From: Massilia agri
GTDB taxonomy: Bacteria; Pseudomonadota; Gammaproteobacteria; Burkholderiales; Burkholderiaceae_D
Reading direction: 5' to 3'
Assembly (NCBI RefSeq): GCF_024753255.1
Contig: NZ_JANUHA010000006.1
Span: forward strand, 62,001-126,000
Length of the DNA: 64,000 nt
Below the pieces are notes generated by a model. The model had not been told where the DNA came from. It saw nothing but the letters and a program-made list of their open reading frames with translations, and did not search any database. Below, piece by piece: positions 30,561 through 39,690 of this stretch (position 1 is its first letter; every line of letters begins with the position of its first letter). The translations under genes and the position numbers were made by a program.

Positions 30561-31196
30561 ATGAAATTCACCCCCCAAGTCATCGCAGCATTCATCGCAA
30601 CGAGCACCCTTGCGTTTTCCGGCGCCGCCCACGCCAGCGCCCTCGACCAGTTCAAGTCTTTTGTCGCCAGCACCAAATCCGCCAAGGGCGACTTCACCCA
30701 GCAACAGCTCGGCAAGTCCAAGTCCGGCAAGGCCGCCCCGGTCTCGAGCGGCACCTTCGTCTTCGCCCGCCCCGGCAAGTTCATCTGGACCTACCAGAAG
30801 CCCTACGAGCAGCTCTTGCAGGCCGACGGCGAAACCCTCTACATCTACGACAAGGACCTGAACCAGGTCACCACCCGTAAACTCGGCAACGCCCTGGGTT
30901 CTTCCCCGGCCGCCATCCTGTTCGGCTCCAACGACCTGGAAAAGAACTTCACCCTTCTTGATGCGGGCGAGCGTGACGGCGCCGAATGGCTGACCGCCGT
31001 TCCCAAGACCAAGGACACCACCTTCGAACAGATCGGCATCGGCCTGAAGGGCGGCGTGCCGGTCGCGATGGAACTGAAGGACCAGTTCGGCGCAGTCTCG
31101 GTCCTGAAGTTCACCAACTTCCAGCGCAACCCGGCGCTGGGCGCCCAGCAGTTCACCTTCTCGGTGCCGAAGGGCGCCGACGTGGTCAGCCAGTAG
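30561..31196 (+). CDS. lolA: Outer membrane lipoprotein carrier LolA
   Basis: LolA shuttles lipoproteins through the periplasm from the LolCDE complex to LolB. The 211-residue precursor has a signal peptide cleaved near AHASA, then the LolA fold: [35 protein letters not shown] and [16 protein letters not shown]. The position directly after ftsK is conserved in many proteobacteria. Confidence 0.95.
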   Translation: MKFTPQVIAAFIATSTLAFSGAAHASALDQFKSFVASTKSAKGDFTQQQLGKSKSGKAAPVSSGTFVFARPGKFIWTYQKPYEQLLQADGETLYIYDKDLNQVTTRKLGNALGSSPAAILFGSNDLEKNFTLLDAGERDGAEWLTAVPKTKDTTFEQIGIGLKGGVPVAMELKDQFGAVSVLKFTNFQRNPALGAQQFTFSVPKGADVVSQ

Positions 31197-31208
31197 GCGC
31201 AGGCGCCG

Positions 31209-31670
31209 TCAGCGCCTGGTGTCGCTGCGCTCGATGTCGGCGATCAGCGCCTCCATTTCCGCGATCTCCTTGCGCTGGGTAGCGATGATGGTATCGGCCA
31301 GCTTGCGCACCCTCGGATCGCGGATGCGGGCCCGTTCGCTGGTCATGATGGCGATCGAGTGGTGGGGAATCATGGCGCGCATATAGGCGGCGTCGTCGAC
31401 CGTGCTCTGGCTGCGCACGAGCCACAGCGACAGGCCGAACACAAACACCGCACCCGTGAAGATCGCGGCGTTGCGCCGCTTGTCCTGGTACATGCCCAGC
31501 ATGAATGCAAGCATCACTACCGCCATCGCCGCGCCCATCACGAGCGCCATCCAGGCCCGCGTCTGGCTGAAGCGGACATGGGCCAGTTCATAGGTGTTCA
31601 GGTACATCAGGCCGAACATGACCACCGTCGAGCAAAGAATCATCCACCCAAAACGCGCATAGCCAGCCAT
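31209..31670 (-). CDS. DUF305 protein with N-terminal membrane segments
   Basis: The 153-residue protein has three predicted membrane helices (about residues 8-25, 40-62 and 70-88) and a C-terminal partial DUF305 domain with AYMRAMIPHHSIAIMTSERA. The paired histidines of MIPHH are the hallmark of DUF305, whose members are ferritin-like helical proteins often found with metal-handling genes; no metal role is shown here. The ATG at 31670 follows GGGAGG closely, which decides the start. It is inserted on the opposite strand within the otherwise conserved lolA-rarA neighbourhood. Confidence 0.85.
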   Translation of the reverse strand: MAGYARFGWMILCSTVVMFGLMYLNTYELAHVRFSQTRAWMALVMGAAMAVVMLAFMLGMYQDKRRNAAIFTGAVFVFGLSLWLVRSQSTVDDAAYMRAMIPHHSIAIMTSERARIRDPRVRKLADTIIATQRKEIAEMEALIADIERSDTRR

Positions 31671-31867
31671 ATGACCTCCCAAGAAAGATTTGTGCAAAAC
31701 TTCTTTGTCGAACGGCCATCGTAGCCGCAATGTGCGACAAGGCGCGTACGGGTGCCGCGTAGTCCGCGAGCAGCCAGGCTTCTTCGCCGCTCCGATCGTT
31801 TACACTAGCGGCATGCACAACCATTTGTTCGATTCCGCCTGCACCTCGACCCTCCCGGGAGCGCGTC

Positions 31868-33196
31868 ATGGATGACCTGTTCAAGACCGAACCCGCCCCG
31901 CCGCTGGCGGAGGCCCTGCGCCCGCGCACCATCGACGAGGTGATCGGCCAGAGCCACCTGCTCGGCCCGGGCAAGCCCCTGAACCTGGTGTTCAAGTCGG
32001 GCAAGCCGCATTCCATGATCCTGTGGGGCCCGCCGGGCGTCGGCAAGACCACGCTGGCGCGCCTGACCGCCCATGCCTTCGACTGCGAGTTCATCGCGCT
32101 GTCGGCCGTGCTCTCGGGCGTGAAGGACATCCGCGCCGCCGTCGAACAGGCGGAGCAGTACCTCGCGCGCGGCAAGCACACCATCCTGTTCATCGACGAG
32201 ATCCACCGCTTTAATAAATCGCAGCAGGATGCGCTGCTGCCTTTCGTCGAGTCCGGACTCGTGACCCTGATCGGCGCGACCACCGAGAACCCTTCTTTCG
32301 AAGTCAACTCGGCGCTGCTGTCGCGCTCCCAGGTCTATGTGCTCAAGGCCTTGAGCGACGAGGAGATGCGCCAGTTGTTGAAACGCGCCCAGGAGCGGGT
32401 GCTGCAGCACCTGGCTTTCGACGAGATCGCGGTCGACACCCTGATCGGCTACGCCGATGGCGACGCGCGGCGCTTCCTGAACCTGCTCGAGCAGACCAAG
32501 ACCTCGGCCGATACCTCGGGCGTCACCCGTATCACCAAGGACTTCGTCGAGAACGCCCTGACCCTGAACGCGCGCCGCTTCGACAAGGGCGGCGACAACT
32601 TCTACGACCAGATATCCGCCCTGCATAAATCGGTGCGCGGCTCGCATCCGGACGCGGCCCTGTACTGGCTGTGCCGCATGCTCGATGGCGGCGCCGACGC
32701 CAAGTACCTGTCGCGCCGCATCGTGCGCATGGCCTGGGAAGACATCGGCCTGGCCGACCCGCGGGCGCTCCAGATCGCCAACGACGCGGCCACGACCTAC
32801 GAGCGCCTCGGCTCCCCGGAAGGCGAGCTGGCCCTCGGCCAGGCCGTCATCTACCTGGCGATCGCGGCCAAGAGCAATGCCGGCTACAACGCCTTCAACG
32901 CGGCCATGGCTTTTGTCAAGAAGGACAAGTCGCGCGAGGTGCCGGTCCACCTGCGCAATGCGCCGACGAAGCTCATGAAGGAGCTCGGCTACGGCCACGC
33001 CTACCGCTACGCCCACGACGAGCCGCATGCCTATGCGGCCGGCGAAACCTACCTTCCCGACGGGATGCCGGAGCCCGGCTGGTACCAGCCGGTGCCGCGC
33101 GGCGTCGAGTCGAAGGTGGCCGAGAAACTGGCCTTCCTGCGCGGCCTCGACGAGGACGCACGCGGCGAATCCGGGGCCGGCGACAAGGGCGGCTGA
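31868..33196 (+). CDS. rarA: Replication-associated recombination protein A (AAA+ ATPase)
   Basis: RarA (MgsA) acts at stalled replication forks. The 442-residue protein has Walker A GPPGVGKTT, Walker B ILFIDEIHRF, sensor 1 IGATTENPSFEVN and the C-terminal tetramerisation region including EDIGLADPRALQIANDA. Length is typical. No good in-frame start exists upstream of the ATG at 31868. Confidence 0.95.
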   Translation: MDDLFKTEPAPPLAEALRPRTIDEVIGQSHLLGPGKPLNLVFKSGKPHSMILWGPPGVGKTTLARLTAHAFDCEFIALSAVLSGVKDIRAAVEQAEQYLARGKHTILFIDEIHRFNKSQQDALLPFVESGLVTLIGATTENPSFEVNSALLSRSQVYVLKALSDEEMRQLLKRAQERVLQHLAFDEIAVDTLIGYADGDARRFLNLLEQTKTSADTSGVTRITKDFVENALTLNARRFDKGGDNFYDQISALHKSVRGSHPDAALYWLCRMLDGGADAKYLSRRIVRMAWEDIGLADPRALQIANDAATTYERLGSPEGELALGQAVIYLAIAAKSNAGYNAFNAAMAFVKKDKSREVPVHLRNAPTKLMKELGYGHAYRYAHDEPHAYAAGETYLPDGMPEPGWYQPVPRGVESKVAEKLAFLRGLDEDARGESGAGDKGG

Positions 33197-33388
33197 GCCG
33201 TTTTTCCGGCATCTGCACGCATCATGCGCGGTTCGCGCCGGGTTTTGCATCCGGACTGCGGCCGGTCCGCGCTTTGCGCATTCTGCTCCCTGTTTTTGGC
33301 GCTTCATCGCATGTCGATGGCGATGGATCGGGGCGATCGGTAAAGTTCAACCATACCGAATCACCTGACGAACCCAAAGGAGCACACC

Positions 33389-33586
33389 ATGAACATCCGC
33401 AAAAACTTCGAAGCCATCTTCCTGAGCGCCGCCGCCCTGGGCCTGGTCGCCAGCTACGCCACCGCCGCCTCGCGTCCGGTTGAAGTCGCACAGAAGGAAG
33501 CCGCCGTCCTGATCGACTCGACCGTGCACGTCGTCGTCGTCAAGGCGCCGCGCCTGAGCGTCGCGGAAAAGGCCGGCCTGAAGTAA
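33389..33586 (+). CDS. Small exported or membrane-anchored protein, 65 residues, unknown function
   Basis: The frame starts at an ATG preceded by AAAGGAGCACACC, a near-perfect ribosome binding site. It begins MNIRKNFEAIFLSAAALGLV and continues through ASYATAASRPVEVAQ, a plausible signal peptide with cleavage after ATA or TAA. The mature part is about 37 residues, with a valine-rich strand (STVHVVVVKAPRL) and a basic end. I recognise no family. It has its own 190-bp upstream region between rarA and serS. Confidence 0.7.
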   Translation: MNIRKNFEAIFLSAAALGLVASYATAASRPVEVAQKEAAVLIDSTVHVVVVKAPRLSVAEKAGLK

Positions 33587-34999
<1,413 letters not shown>

Positions 35000-35041
35000 T
35001 GCTGGGTAGAGCAAGTTTTTCCACACGGGATTAAATTGCTC

Positions 35042-35070
35042 TTCCGTTTTTACAAGAGCGACGCTATAAT
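35042..35070 (+). promoter_or_regulatory. Promoter of the first tRNA-Ser gene
   Basis: A perfect -10 TATAAT lies at 35065-35070, with a weak -35 (TTCCGT, 35042-35047) 17 bp upstream. The sequence from the -10 to the tRNA is nearly repeated before the second tRNA, supporting its role. Confidence 0.6.
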
Positions 35071-35108
35071 CTTGTCTCTCGCATACGAGCGACCGCAGCA
35101 CCGATTCA

Positions 35109-35221
<113 letters not shown>

Positions 35222-35251
<30 letters not shown>

Positions 35252-35310
35252 AGCAAGGCCCCTTCGGGCCTTGCGCGTGGGATTCGAAGCCGTGCGCATA
35301 CTTGCGCACG
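35222..35310 (-). pseudogene. Inverted, scrambled tRNA-Ser 3' remnant
   Basis: Read on the reverse strand, this stretch has a variable-arm-like hairpin (CGTGCGCA/TGCGCACG), then TTCGAATCCCAC of the T arm, then a 25-base insertion containing a perfect 9-bp hairpin (GCAAGGCCC/GGGCCTTGC), then CCTCTCCGCCA of the acceptor end and the same downstream flank as the intact gene. The T stem cannot close and the acceptor 5' strand is missing, so it is not a functional tRNA. The remaining bases to 35448 show a short GTGGG/CCCAC hairpin (35336-35350) and no gene. Confidence 0.65.
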
Positions 35311-35448
35311 GGCGGCCCGCGGAACGTGGGCGAATCCCACCCGTGAGCAGCCGCAAAGCCTGCCTTTGCTTTTGACTTTGACTTCGACCTTGAAACATCC
35401 TTTCAAACGAGATGCTCATATGAAATATTATTTCACCCCAATTCTCCC

Positions 35449-35477
35449 TTCCCGAAACGCCCTACAGCCGCTATAAT
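35449..35477 (+). promoter_or_regulatory. Promoter of the second tRNA-Ser gene
   Basis: A perfect -10 TATAAT lies at 35472-35477, with TTCCCG 17 bp upstream. From the -10 to the tRNA, this copy and the first share most bases, including CGACCGCAGCACCGATT just before the gene, so promoter and tRNA were duplicated together. Confidence 0.6.
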
Positions 35478-35515
35478 GCGGCCTCTCGCAGACAAGCGAC
35501 CGCAGCACCGATTTA

Positions 35516-35605
<90 letters not shown>

Positions 35606-35617
35606 AGAAAATGAAAT

Positions 35618-35646
35618 GGGCCCCAACCGGGGCCCTTTTTGTTTTT
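35618..35646 (+). terminator. Rho-independent terminator of the second tRNA-Ser gene
   Basis: GGGCCCC (35618-35624) and GGGGCCC (35629-35635) form a strong stem around AACC, followed by TTTTTGTTTTT. The flank is a diverged copy of the one after the first tRNA, but here no long inverted tRNA image follows. Confidence 0.88.
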
Positions 35647-35701
35647 GCCGACACCGGTACATACCGACCCTGAAACCGACGTCAAGTTCCGTCTGCACAC
35701 A

Positions 35702-35715
35702 TTGATCTAGCTCAT
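35702..35715. promoter_or_regulatory. FNR/Anr-type box upstream of hsp20
   Basis: TTGATCTAGCTCAT matches the TTGA-N6-TCAA core at 7 of 8 positions. A possible -10 (TAGTAT, 35737-35742) places the centre of the box at about -40.5, the position of class II FNR-activated promoters. Similar boxes precede the neighbouring stress-protein units. Confidence 0.55.
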
Positions 35716-35816
35716 ACAGCCCCCAATAACGGCTTCTAGTATGGAAAAGGCACGGCGGAATGGCTGTCGGCCGCCTCCCGTCCGTGTCGCTATCCAGAAC
35801 CGACAAGGAGGACATC

Positions 35817-36263
35817 ATGGCCAACAATCTGACCCCCTTCGACCCCTTCCGCGAGGCCCTGCGCCTCTCGCCCCTGCGCAGCATCGAGGAATTCATGCGC
35901 GACTTCCCGATGGCCCAGTCCCTGCGCGGCATCGATACCGAGCGCCAGATCCGCATCGACGTGCAGGAGACCGACCAGGCTTACCTGGTGAAAGCGGACA
36001 TGCCGGGTTTCAAAAAGGAAGACATCAAGATCGCCGTCGAGGGCAGCGTCGTGTCGATCAGCGCAACTATCCAGGGACAGGACGAACAGGCCGTCGGCGA
36101 CACCGTGTACAGCGAGCGCTACAGCGGTTCGCAGTACCGCAGCTTCAGCCTGCCGCAGGAAGTCGACGACGACAAGACCGAGGCAAAGTACCTGGACGGC
36201 GTCCTGCACCTGACCTTGCCAAAGAAGCCGGGCGGCGCCAGGAAGCAGATCACGGTCCAGTAA
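35817..36263 (+). CDS. Small heat-shock protein of the Hsp20/alpha-crystallin family
   Basis: This ATP-independent holdase binds unfolding proteins. The 148-residue protein has a variable N-terminal region and the alpha-crystallin domain from about residue 42 (IRIDVQETDQAYLVKADMPG, GFKKEDIKIAVEG) with the A-x-x-x-G-V-L motif as AKYLDGVLHLTLPKK. AAGGAGG lies 5 bases before the ATG at 35817, which decides the start. The leader carries CCTCC (35774-35778), complementary to that ribosome binding site. The phosphofructokinase gene follows after 28 bp. Confidence 0.95.
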   Translation: MANNLTPFDPFREALRLSPLRSIEEFMRDFPMAQSLRGIDTERQIRIDVQETDQAYLVKADMPGFKKEDIKIAVEGSVVSISATIQGQDEQAVGDTVYSERYSGSQYRSFSLPQEVDDDKTEAKYLDGVLHLTLPKKPGGARKQITVQ

Positions 36264-36291
36264 GGCCGTGGCGCCGGCGCGATAAACGGCC

Positions 36292-37401
36292 GTGGACACG
36301 CCCATCCGGCGCATCGCCATCGTGACCGGCGGCGGCGACGCGCCCGGCCTGAATGCCGTCATCCGCGCGGTCGTGCTCGCGTCGAGCCGCCTGGGCTGGG
36401 AGTGCTGCGGCATCCGTGACGGCTTCAACGGCCTGCTGGCGCCCGAAGGCTGCCTGGGCGAGCCGGTGCTGCGCCTGCTGCCCGAGGCCGTGCACGGCAT
36501 CGCCCACCTGGGCGGCACCATCCTCGGCAGCACCAGCCGCGGCAATCCGCTGCGCTATCCGGAGCCAGGCGGCGCCGCGACGCGCGACCGCAGCGACGAG
36601 CTGCTCGCCCTGTTCCGCGCCAGCGGTATCGATGCCCTGGTGATGGTCGGCGGCGACAGCTCGATGGAGATCGCCGCCTGCCTGCAGGGCAAGGGCTTGC
36701 GCGTGGTCGGGGTGCCCAAGACCATCGACAACGACCTCGACCGCACCAGCCAGACCTTCGGCTTCGACACCGCGGTCGGCTTCGCGACCGCCTGCATCGA
36801 CCGCCTGCACAGTACCGCCGACAGCCAGCACCGCGTGATGGTGGTCGAGGTGATGGGGCGCTACGCCGGCTGGATCGCGCTGCATGCGGGCCTGGCCGGC
36901 GGCGCCCATGCGATCCTGCTGCCCGAGATCCCCTTCGACATCGGCGCCGTGGCCGAGGCCATCGCGCGGCGCCAGGCGGCGGGGCGCGGCCATGCCATCG
37001 TGGTGGCGGCCGAAGGTGCGCAGCCCCTCGGCGGCCGTCCGGAAGTGCGGGCGGCGGCCGGCGCCGGCCACGCCGAACGCCTGGGCGGGATCGGCGCCTG
37101 GGTCGAGGCCCGGCTGGCCGAGCGCCTCGACAAGGAATGCCGCAGCGTGGTGCTGGGCCACCTGCTGCGCGGCGGCAGTCCCTCGGCCTTCGACCGCGTC
37201 GCCGCCTCGCGTTTCGGCGCGGCCGCCGTGCGGGCGCTGGCGCGCGAGGAGTCGGGCGTGATGGTGGCGCTGTGCGGCCAGGACATCGCCACCGTGCCGC
37301 TCGCCGAGGTGGCGGGGCGCAACCGGCGCGTGCCGGTTGACGGCGACACCGTGCGCACCGCGCGCGAGCTCGGCATCTGCCTGGGCGAGCGCAGCGCGTG
37401 A
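36292..37401 (+). CDS. 6-phosphofructokinase, PfkA clade with atypical donor-site residues
   Basis: The 369-residue protein phosphorylates fructose-6-phosphate. It has the N-terminal GGGDAPGLNAVIR, then GGDSS at 120-124, PKTIDND at 142-148 and MGRYAGWIALHAGLAGG. In this family, residue 104 of E. coli PfkA is Gly in ATP enzymes and Asp in PPi enzymes, and residue 124 is Gly or Lys respectively. Here they are Ser123 and Lys143, so the phosphoryl donor (ATP or PPi) is uncertain. The start is a GTG with a weak ribosome binding site; coupling to hsp20 is likely. Confidence 0.88.
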   Translation: MDTPIRRIAIVTGGGDAPGLNAVIRAVVLASSRLGWECCGIRDGFNGLLAPEGCLGEPVLRLLPEAVHGIAHLGGTILGSTSRGNPLRYPEPGGAATRDRSDELLALFRASGIDALVMVGGDSSMEIAACLQGKGLRVVGVPKTIDNDLDRTSQTFGFDTAVGFATACIDRLHSTADSQHRVMVVEVMGRYAGWIALHAGLAGGAHAILLPEIPFDIGAVAEAIARRQAAGRGHAIVVAAEGAQPLGGRPEVRAAAGAGHAERLGGIGAWVEARLAERLDKECRSVVLGHLLRGGSPSAFDRVAASRFGAAAVRALAREESGVMVALCGQDIATVPLAEVAGRNRRVPVDGDTVRTARELGICLGERSA

Positions 37402-37425
37402 ACGCGCCCCGCGTTCCTGGCGTTT

Positions 37426-37439
37426 TTGATCTCGATCAA
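37426..37439. promoter_or_regulatory. Perfect FNR/Anr box upstream of a universal stress protein operon
   Basis: TTGAT-CTCG-ATCAA matches the FNR consensus at all ten specified bases, and the palindrome extends one more base on each side. It lies 118 bp before the ATG of the first universal stress protein and just after the phosphofructokinase gene. Confidence 0.8.
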
Positions 37440-37556
37440 AGAAATTGTGTGGCCACCCGAACAGACTGGGGGGCAAGCAATCGAATCTCCCACCAACCAG
37501 GCATCCGCACCATTCCATCTGCCGGCACGGCCGGTTTTCTCTCCTGGAGGTTTGCC

Positions 37557-37994
37557 ATGTACAAGCGCATCCTGCTGCCGACCGACGGCTCGGTGGCGTC
37601 CCAGCGCGCCATCCAATCCGGCGTCGATTTCGCCCGCAGCATCGGGGCCGAAGTGGTCGCAATGACGGCCACGCCGGAATTCCACGCCCTCACTGCCAAT
37701 GCCGAGATGCTGGAACAGACCCGCGACGAATACCTCGCCGCCAGCCGGGCCTCCGGCCAGCGCCTGCTGGACCAGGCCGCCGCGGTGGCGCGCGACGCCG
37801 GCGTTCCCTGCACGGTCGTGCAGGTCGTGTCGGACGAGCCCTATGAGGCCATCATCGCCACCGCGCGCGACAAGCTGTGCGACCTGATCGTGATGGCTTC
37901 GCATGGACGTCGCGGGATCAAGGGTTTGTTGCTGGGCAGCGAGACCCAGAAGGTGCTGGTCCACAGCGCGATTCCGGTGCTGGTGCACCGTTAA
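37557..37994 (+). CDS. Universal stress protein, single domain
   Basis: The 145-residue UspA-fold protein begins MYKRILLPTDGS and has the ATP-binding motif G-2x-G-9x-G-S/T near the end as MASHGRRGIKGLLLGSETQKVL. ATP binding is therefore likely. GGAGG precedes the ATG at 37557. It is the first gene after a perfect FNR box, and a second, related stress protein follows after 13 bp. Confidence 0.93.
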   Translation: MYKRILLPTDGSVASQRAIQSGVDFARSIGAEVVAMTATPEFHALTANAEMLEQTRDEYLAASRASGQRLLDQAAAVARDAGVPCTVVQVVSDEPYEAIIATARDKLCDLIVMASHGRRGIKGLLLGSETQKVLVHSAIPVLVHR

Positions 37995-38007
37995 CCGGAT
38001 AGCAGCC

Positions 38008-38493
38008 ATGTACCGGCGCATCCTGGTCCCGACCGACGGTTCCCCCGTCTCCGAACGGGCCGTCGACGCCGCCATCGAGTTCGCGCGCGCCTGCGGCAGC
38101 GAGATCGTCGCCCTGTCCGTGGCCGTTCCCCAGCCAGCCTTCCAGTCGCTCGAAGGCGCCGTCGCCTGGGACCCGGGGCTGCAGATGGACCTGGCGACGC
38201 AGCAGGCGGAGGCATTCGCCAAGGCGGTCGCCGGACGTGCCCGCCAGGCCGCTGTCCCGTGCACCACGGTCGCAAGTTGCGCGCTCGACCCGGCCGAAGC
38301 CATCTGCGAGGCGGCGCGCGAGCATGGCTGCGACCTGATCGTCATGGGCTCGCACGGCCGGCGCGGCCTGAGCCGCCTGCTGGCCGGCAGCGTGACCCAG
38401 GCCGTGCTGGCCTATGCCCCGGCCCCCGTGATGGTGCTGCGGCCGCCGCTGGAAGAGGGCGGGGCGGGCCGCCATTCCACGGCTCCGGCCTGA
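38008..38493 (+). CDS. Universal stress protein, single domain
   Basis: The 161-residue paralogue begins MYRRILVPTDGSPVSERAVD and ends with the nucleotide-binding segment MGSHGRRGLSRLLAGSVTQAVL. It carries a short Gly/Ala-rich C-terminal extension (about residues 147-161). It follows the preceding stress protein by 13 bp and precedes a diguanylate cyclase, so the group is probably one operon. Confidence 0.92.
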   Translation: MYRRILVPTDGSPVSERAVDAAIEFARACGSEIVALSVAVPQPAFQSLEGAVAWDPGLQMDLATQQAEAFAKAVAGRARQAAVPCTTVASCALDPAEAICEAAREHGCDLIVMGSHGRRGLSRLLAGSVTQAVLAYAPAPVMVLRPPLEEGGAGRHSTAPA

Positions 38494-38505
38494 ACGGGCG
38501 GCCAG

Positions 38506-39690
38506 GTGCGCTTCGGGAAGGGAGCCGCGACCCTGCGCATGGCGGCGCGGCAGGACCGTCCGCAAGGCAGTGCCTTCGGCGCCGGCTGGCGGCCCGGGGC
38601 GCTTGCCGACCGGCTCGCCGGCAGGCTCGACCCGGATGCCGAGCGCGAATTCGGCCTGGCGCTGGACCGCACCCTGTCCGATGCGCTGCCCGCCCTCGGC
38701 ATCGTGTTCGGGATCGGGGTCCTGCTGTTCGGCGCCTGGGACTACTGGATCGCTCACGAGCTGGCCACGACCACCGTGCTGGTGCGGCTGTCGCTGGTGC
38801 TGCTGGGCGCGCCCGGCTACTTCGCCTGGGGCGGGCGCTTCCCGGTCGCCTGGCGCTGCGCCCTGGTCTATATCACCCATGCCGGCGCCATGGTCTGCAG
38901 TTCCGCGCTGCTGCCGGGCGGCCTGGTGCTGGCGATGCCGGCGATCACGGGCGCGATGTTTCCGCTGGCCCTGGTCGAGCCGCGCCTGCGGCGCCTGGCC
39001 GGGCTCGTGCTGCCGCCTGCGCTGCTCTTCCTGCTGCTGGGGGCCAAGGTGCTGCCGCCGCCGGTGTTCGCCAGCTGCGCTCTGGTGTATGCCCTGGTCC
39101 TGGTCCTGGTGGCCGCCGTGGCGCTGTTCCAGGGACGCCTGCTGCGCGCCGATTTCCTTGCCGAGCGCGCGCTGGCCTGGACCGCCCGCCACGACAGCCT
39201 GAGCGGCGTGCTGGCGCGCGGCTACCTCGTCGAACTGGCCGGGCACGACCTCGCGCTGGCCCGCAGATACGGGCGGCCGCTCGCCATCGCCATGCTCGAC
39301 ATCGACTATTTCAAGCGCGTCAACGACCGCTGGGGACATGCGGTGGGCGACGCGCTGCTGTGCGCGGTGAGCCGCGCCTGTTCCACCCAGCTGCGCGCCA
39401 GCGACTACTTCGGCCGCGTGGGCGGGGAGGAATTCGTCTGCGTGATGCCCGAGACCGGGGAAGAGGAGGCGCTGGCCTGCGCCGAGCGCATGCGCCAGGC
39501 GGTGGCCGCCATCCGGCTCGATACACCGGGCGGCGCGGTAGCCTGCACGATCAGCCTCGGGGTGGCCGCACTCGACCCGGCGCATGCGGACTTCGGCGCG
39601 CTGCTGGCCGCCGCCGACGCCGCACTGTACCGGGCCAAGGCCGGGGGGCGCGACCGGGTCGCGCTGGCGCCCCACCCGGCAGGTGAATGA
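38506..39690 (+). CDS. Membrane diguanylate cyclase (GGDEF domain)
   Basis: The protein makes cyclic di-GMP from two GTP. It has about six membrane segments between residues 60 and 215, a linker with ARHDSLSGVLARGYLVELAG, and a C-terminal GGDEF domain with the active motif GRVGGEEF. An RxxD product-inhibition site (RASD) lies exactly five residues before it, so feedback control by c-di-GMP is expected. The start may be the GTG at 38506 or the ATG at 38539. Its stop overlaps the start of the ATPase gene (ATGA). Confidence 0.92.
   Translation: MRFGKGAATLRMAARQDRPQGSAFGAGWRPGALADRLAGRLDPDAEREFGLALDRTLSDALPALGIVFGIGVLLFGAWDYWIAHELATTTVLVRLSLVLLGAPGYFAWGGRFPVAWRCALVYITHAGAMVCSSALLPGGLVLAMPAITGAMFPLALVEPRLRRLAGLVLPPALLFLLLGAKVLPPPVFASCALVYALVLVLVAAVALFQGRLLRADFLAERALAWTARHDSLSGVLARGYLVELAGHDLALARRYGRPLAIAMLDIDYFKRVNDRWGHAVGDALLCAVSRACSTQLRASDYFGRVGGEEFVCVMPETGEEEALACAERMRQAVAAIRLDTPGGAVACTISLGVAALDPAHADFGALLAAADAALYRAKAGGRDRVALAPHPAGE

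Noticed and set aside
31813..31875. An upstream start for rarA or a tiny gene (begins MHNHLFDSA)
   Set aside because: It is out of frame with rarA, stops after 20 codons and lacks a ribosome binding site.
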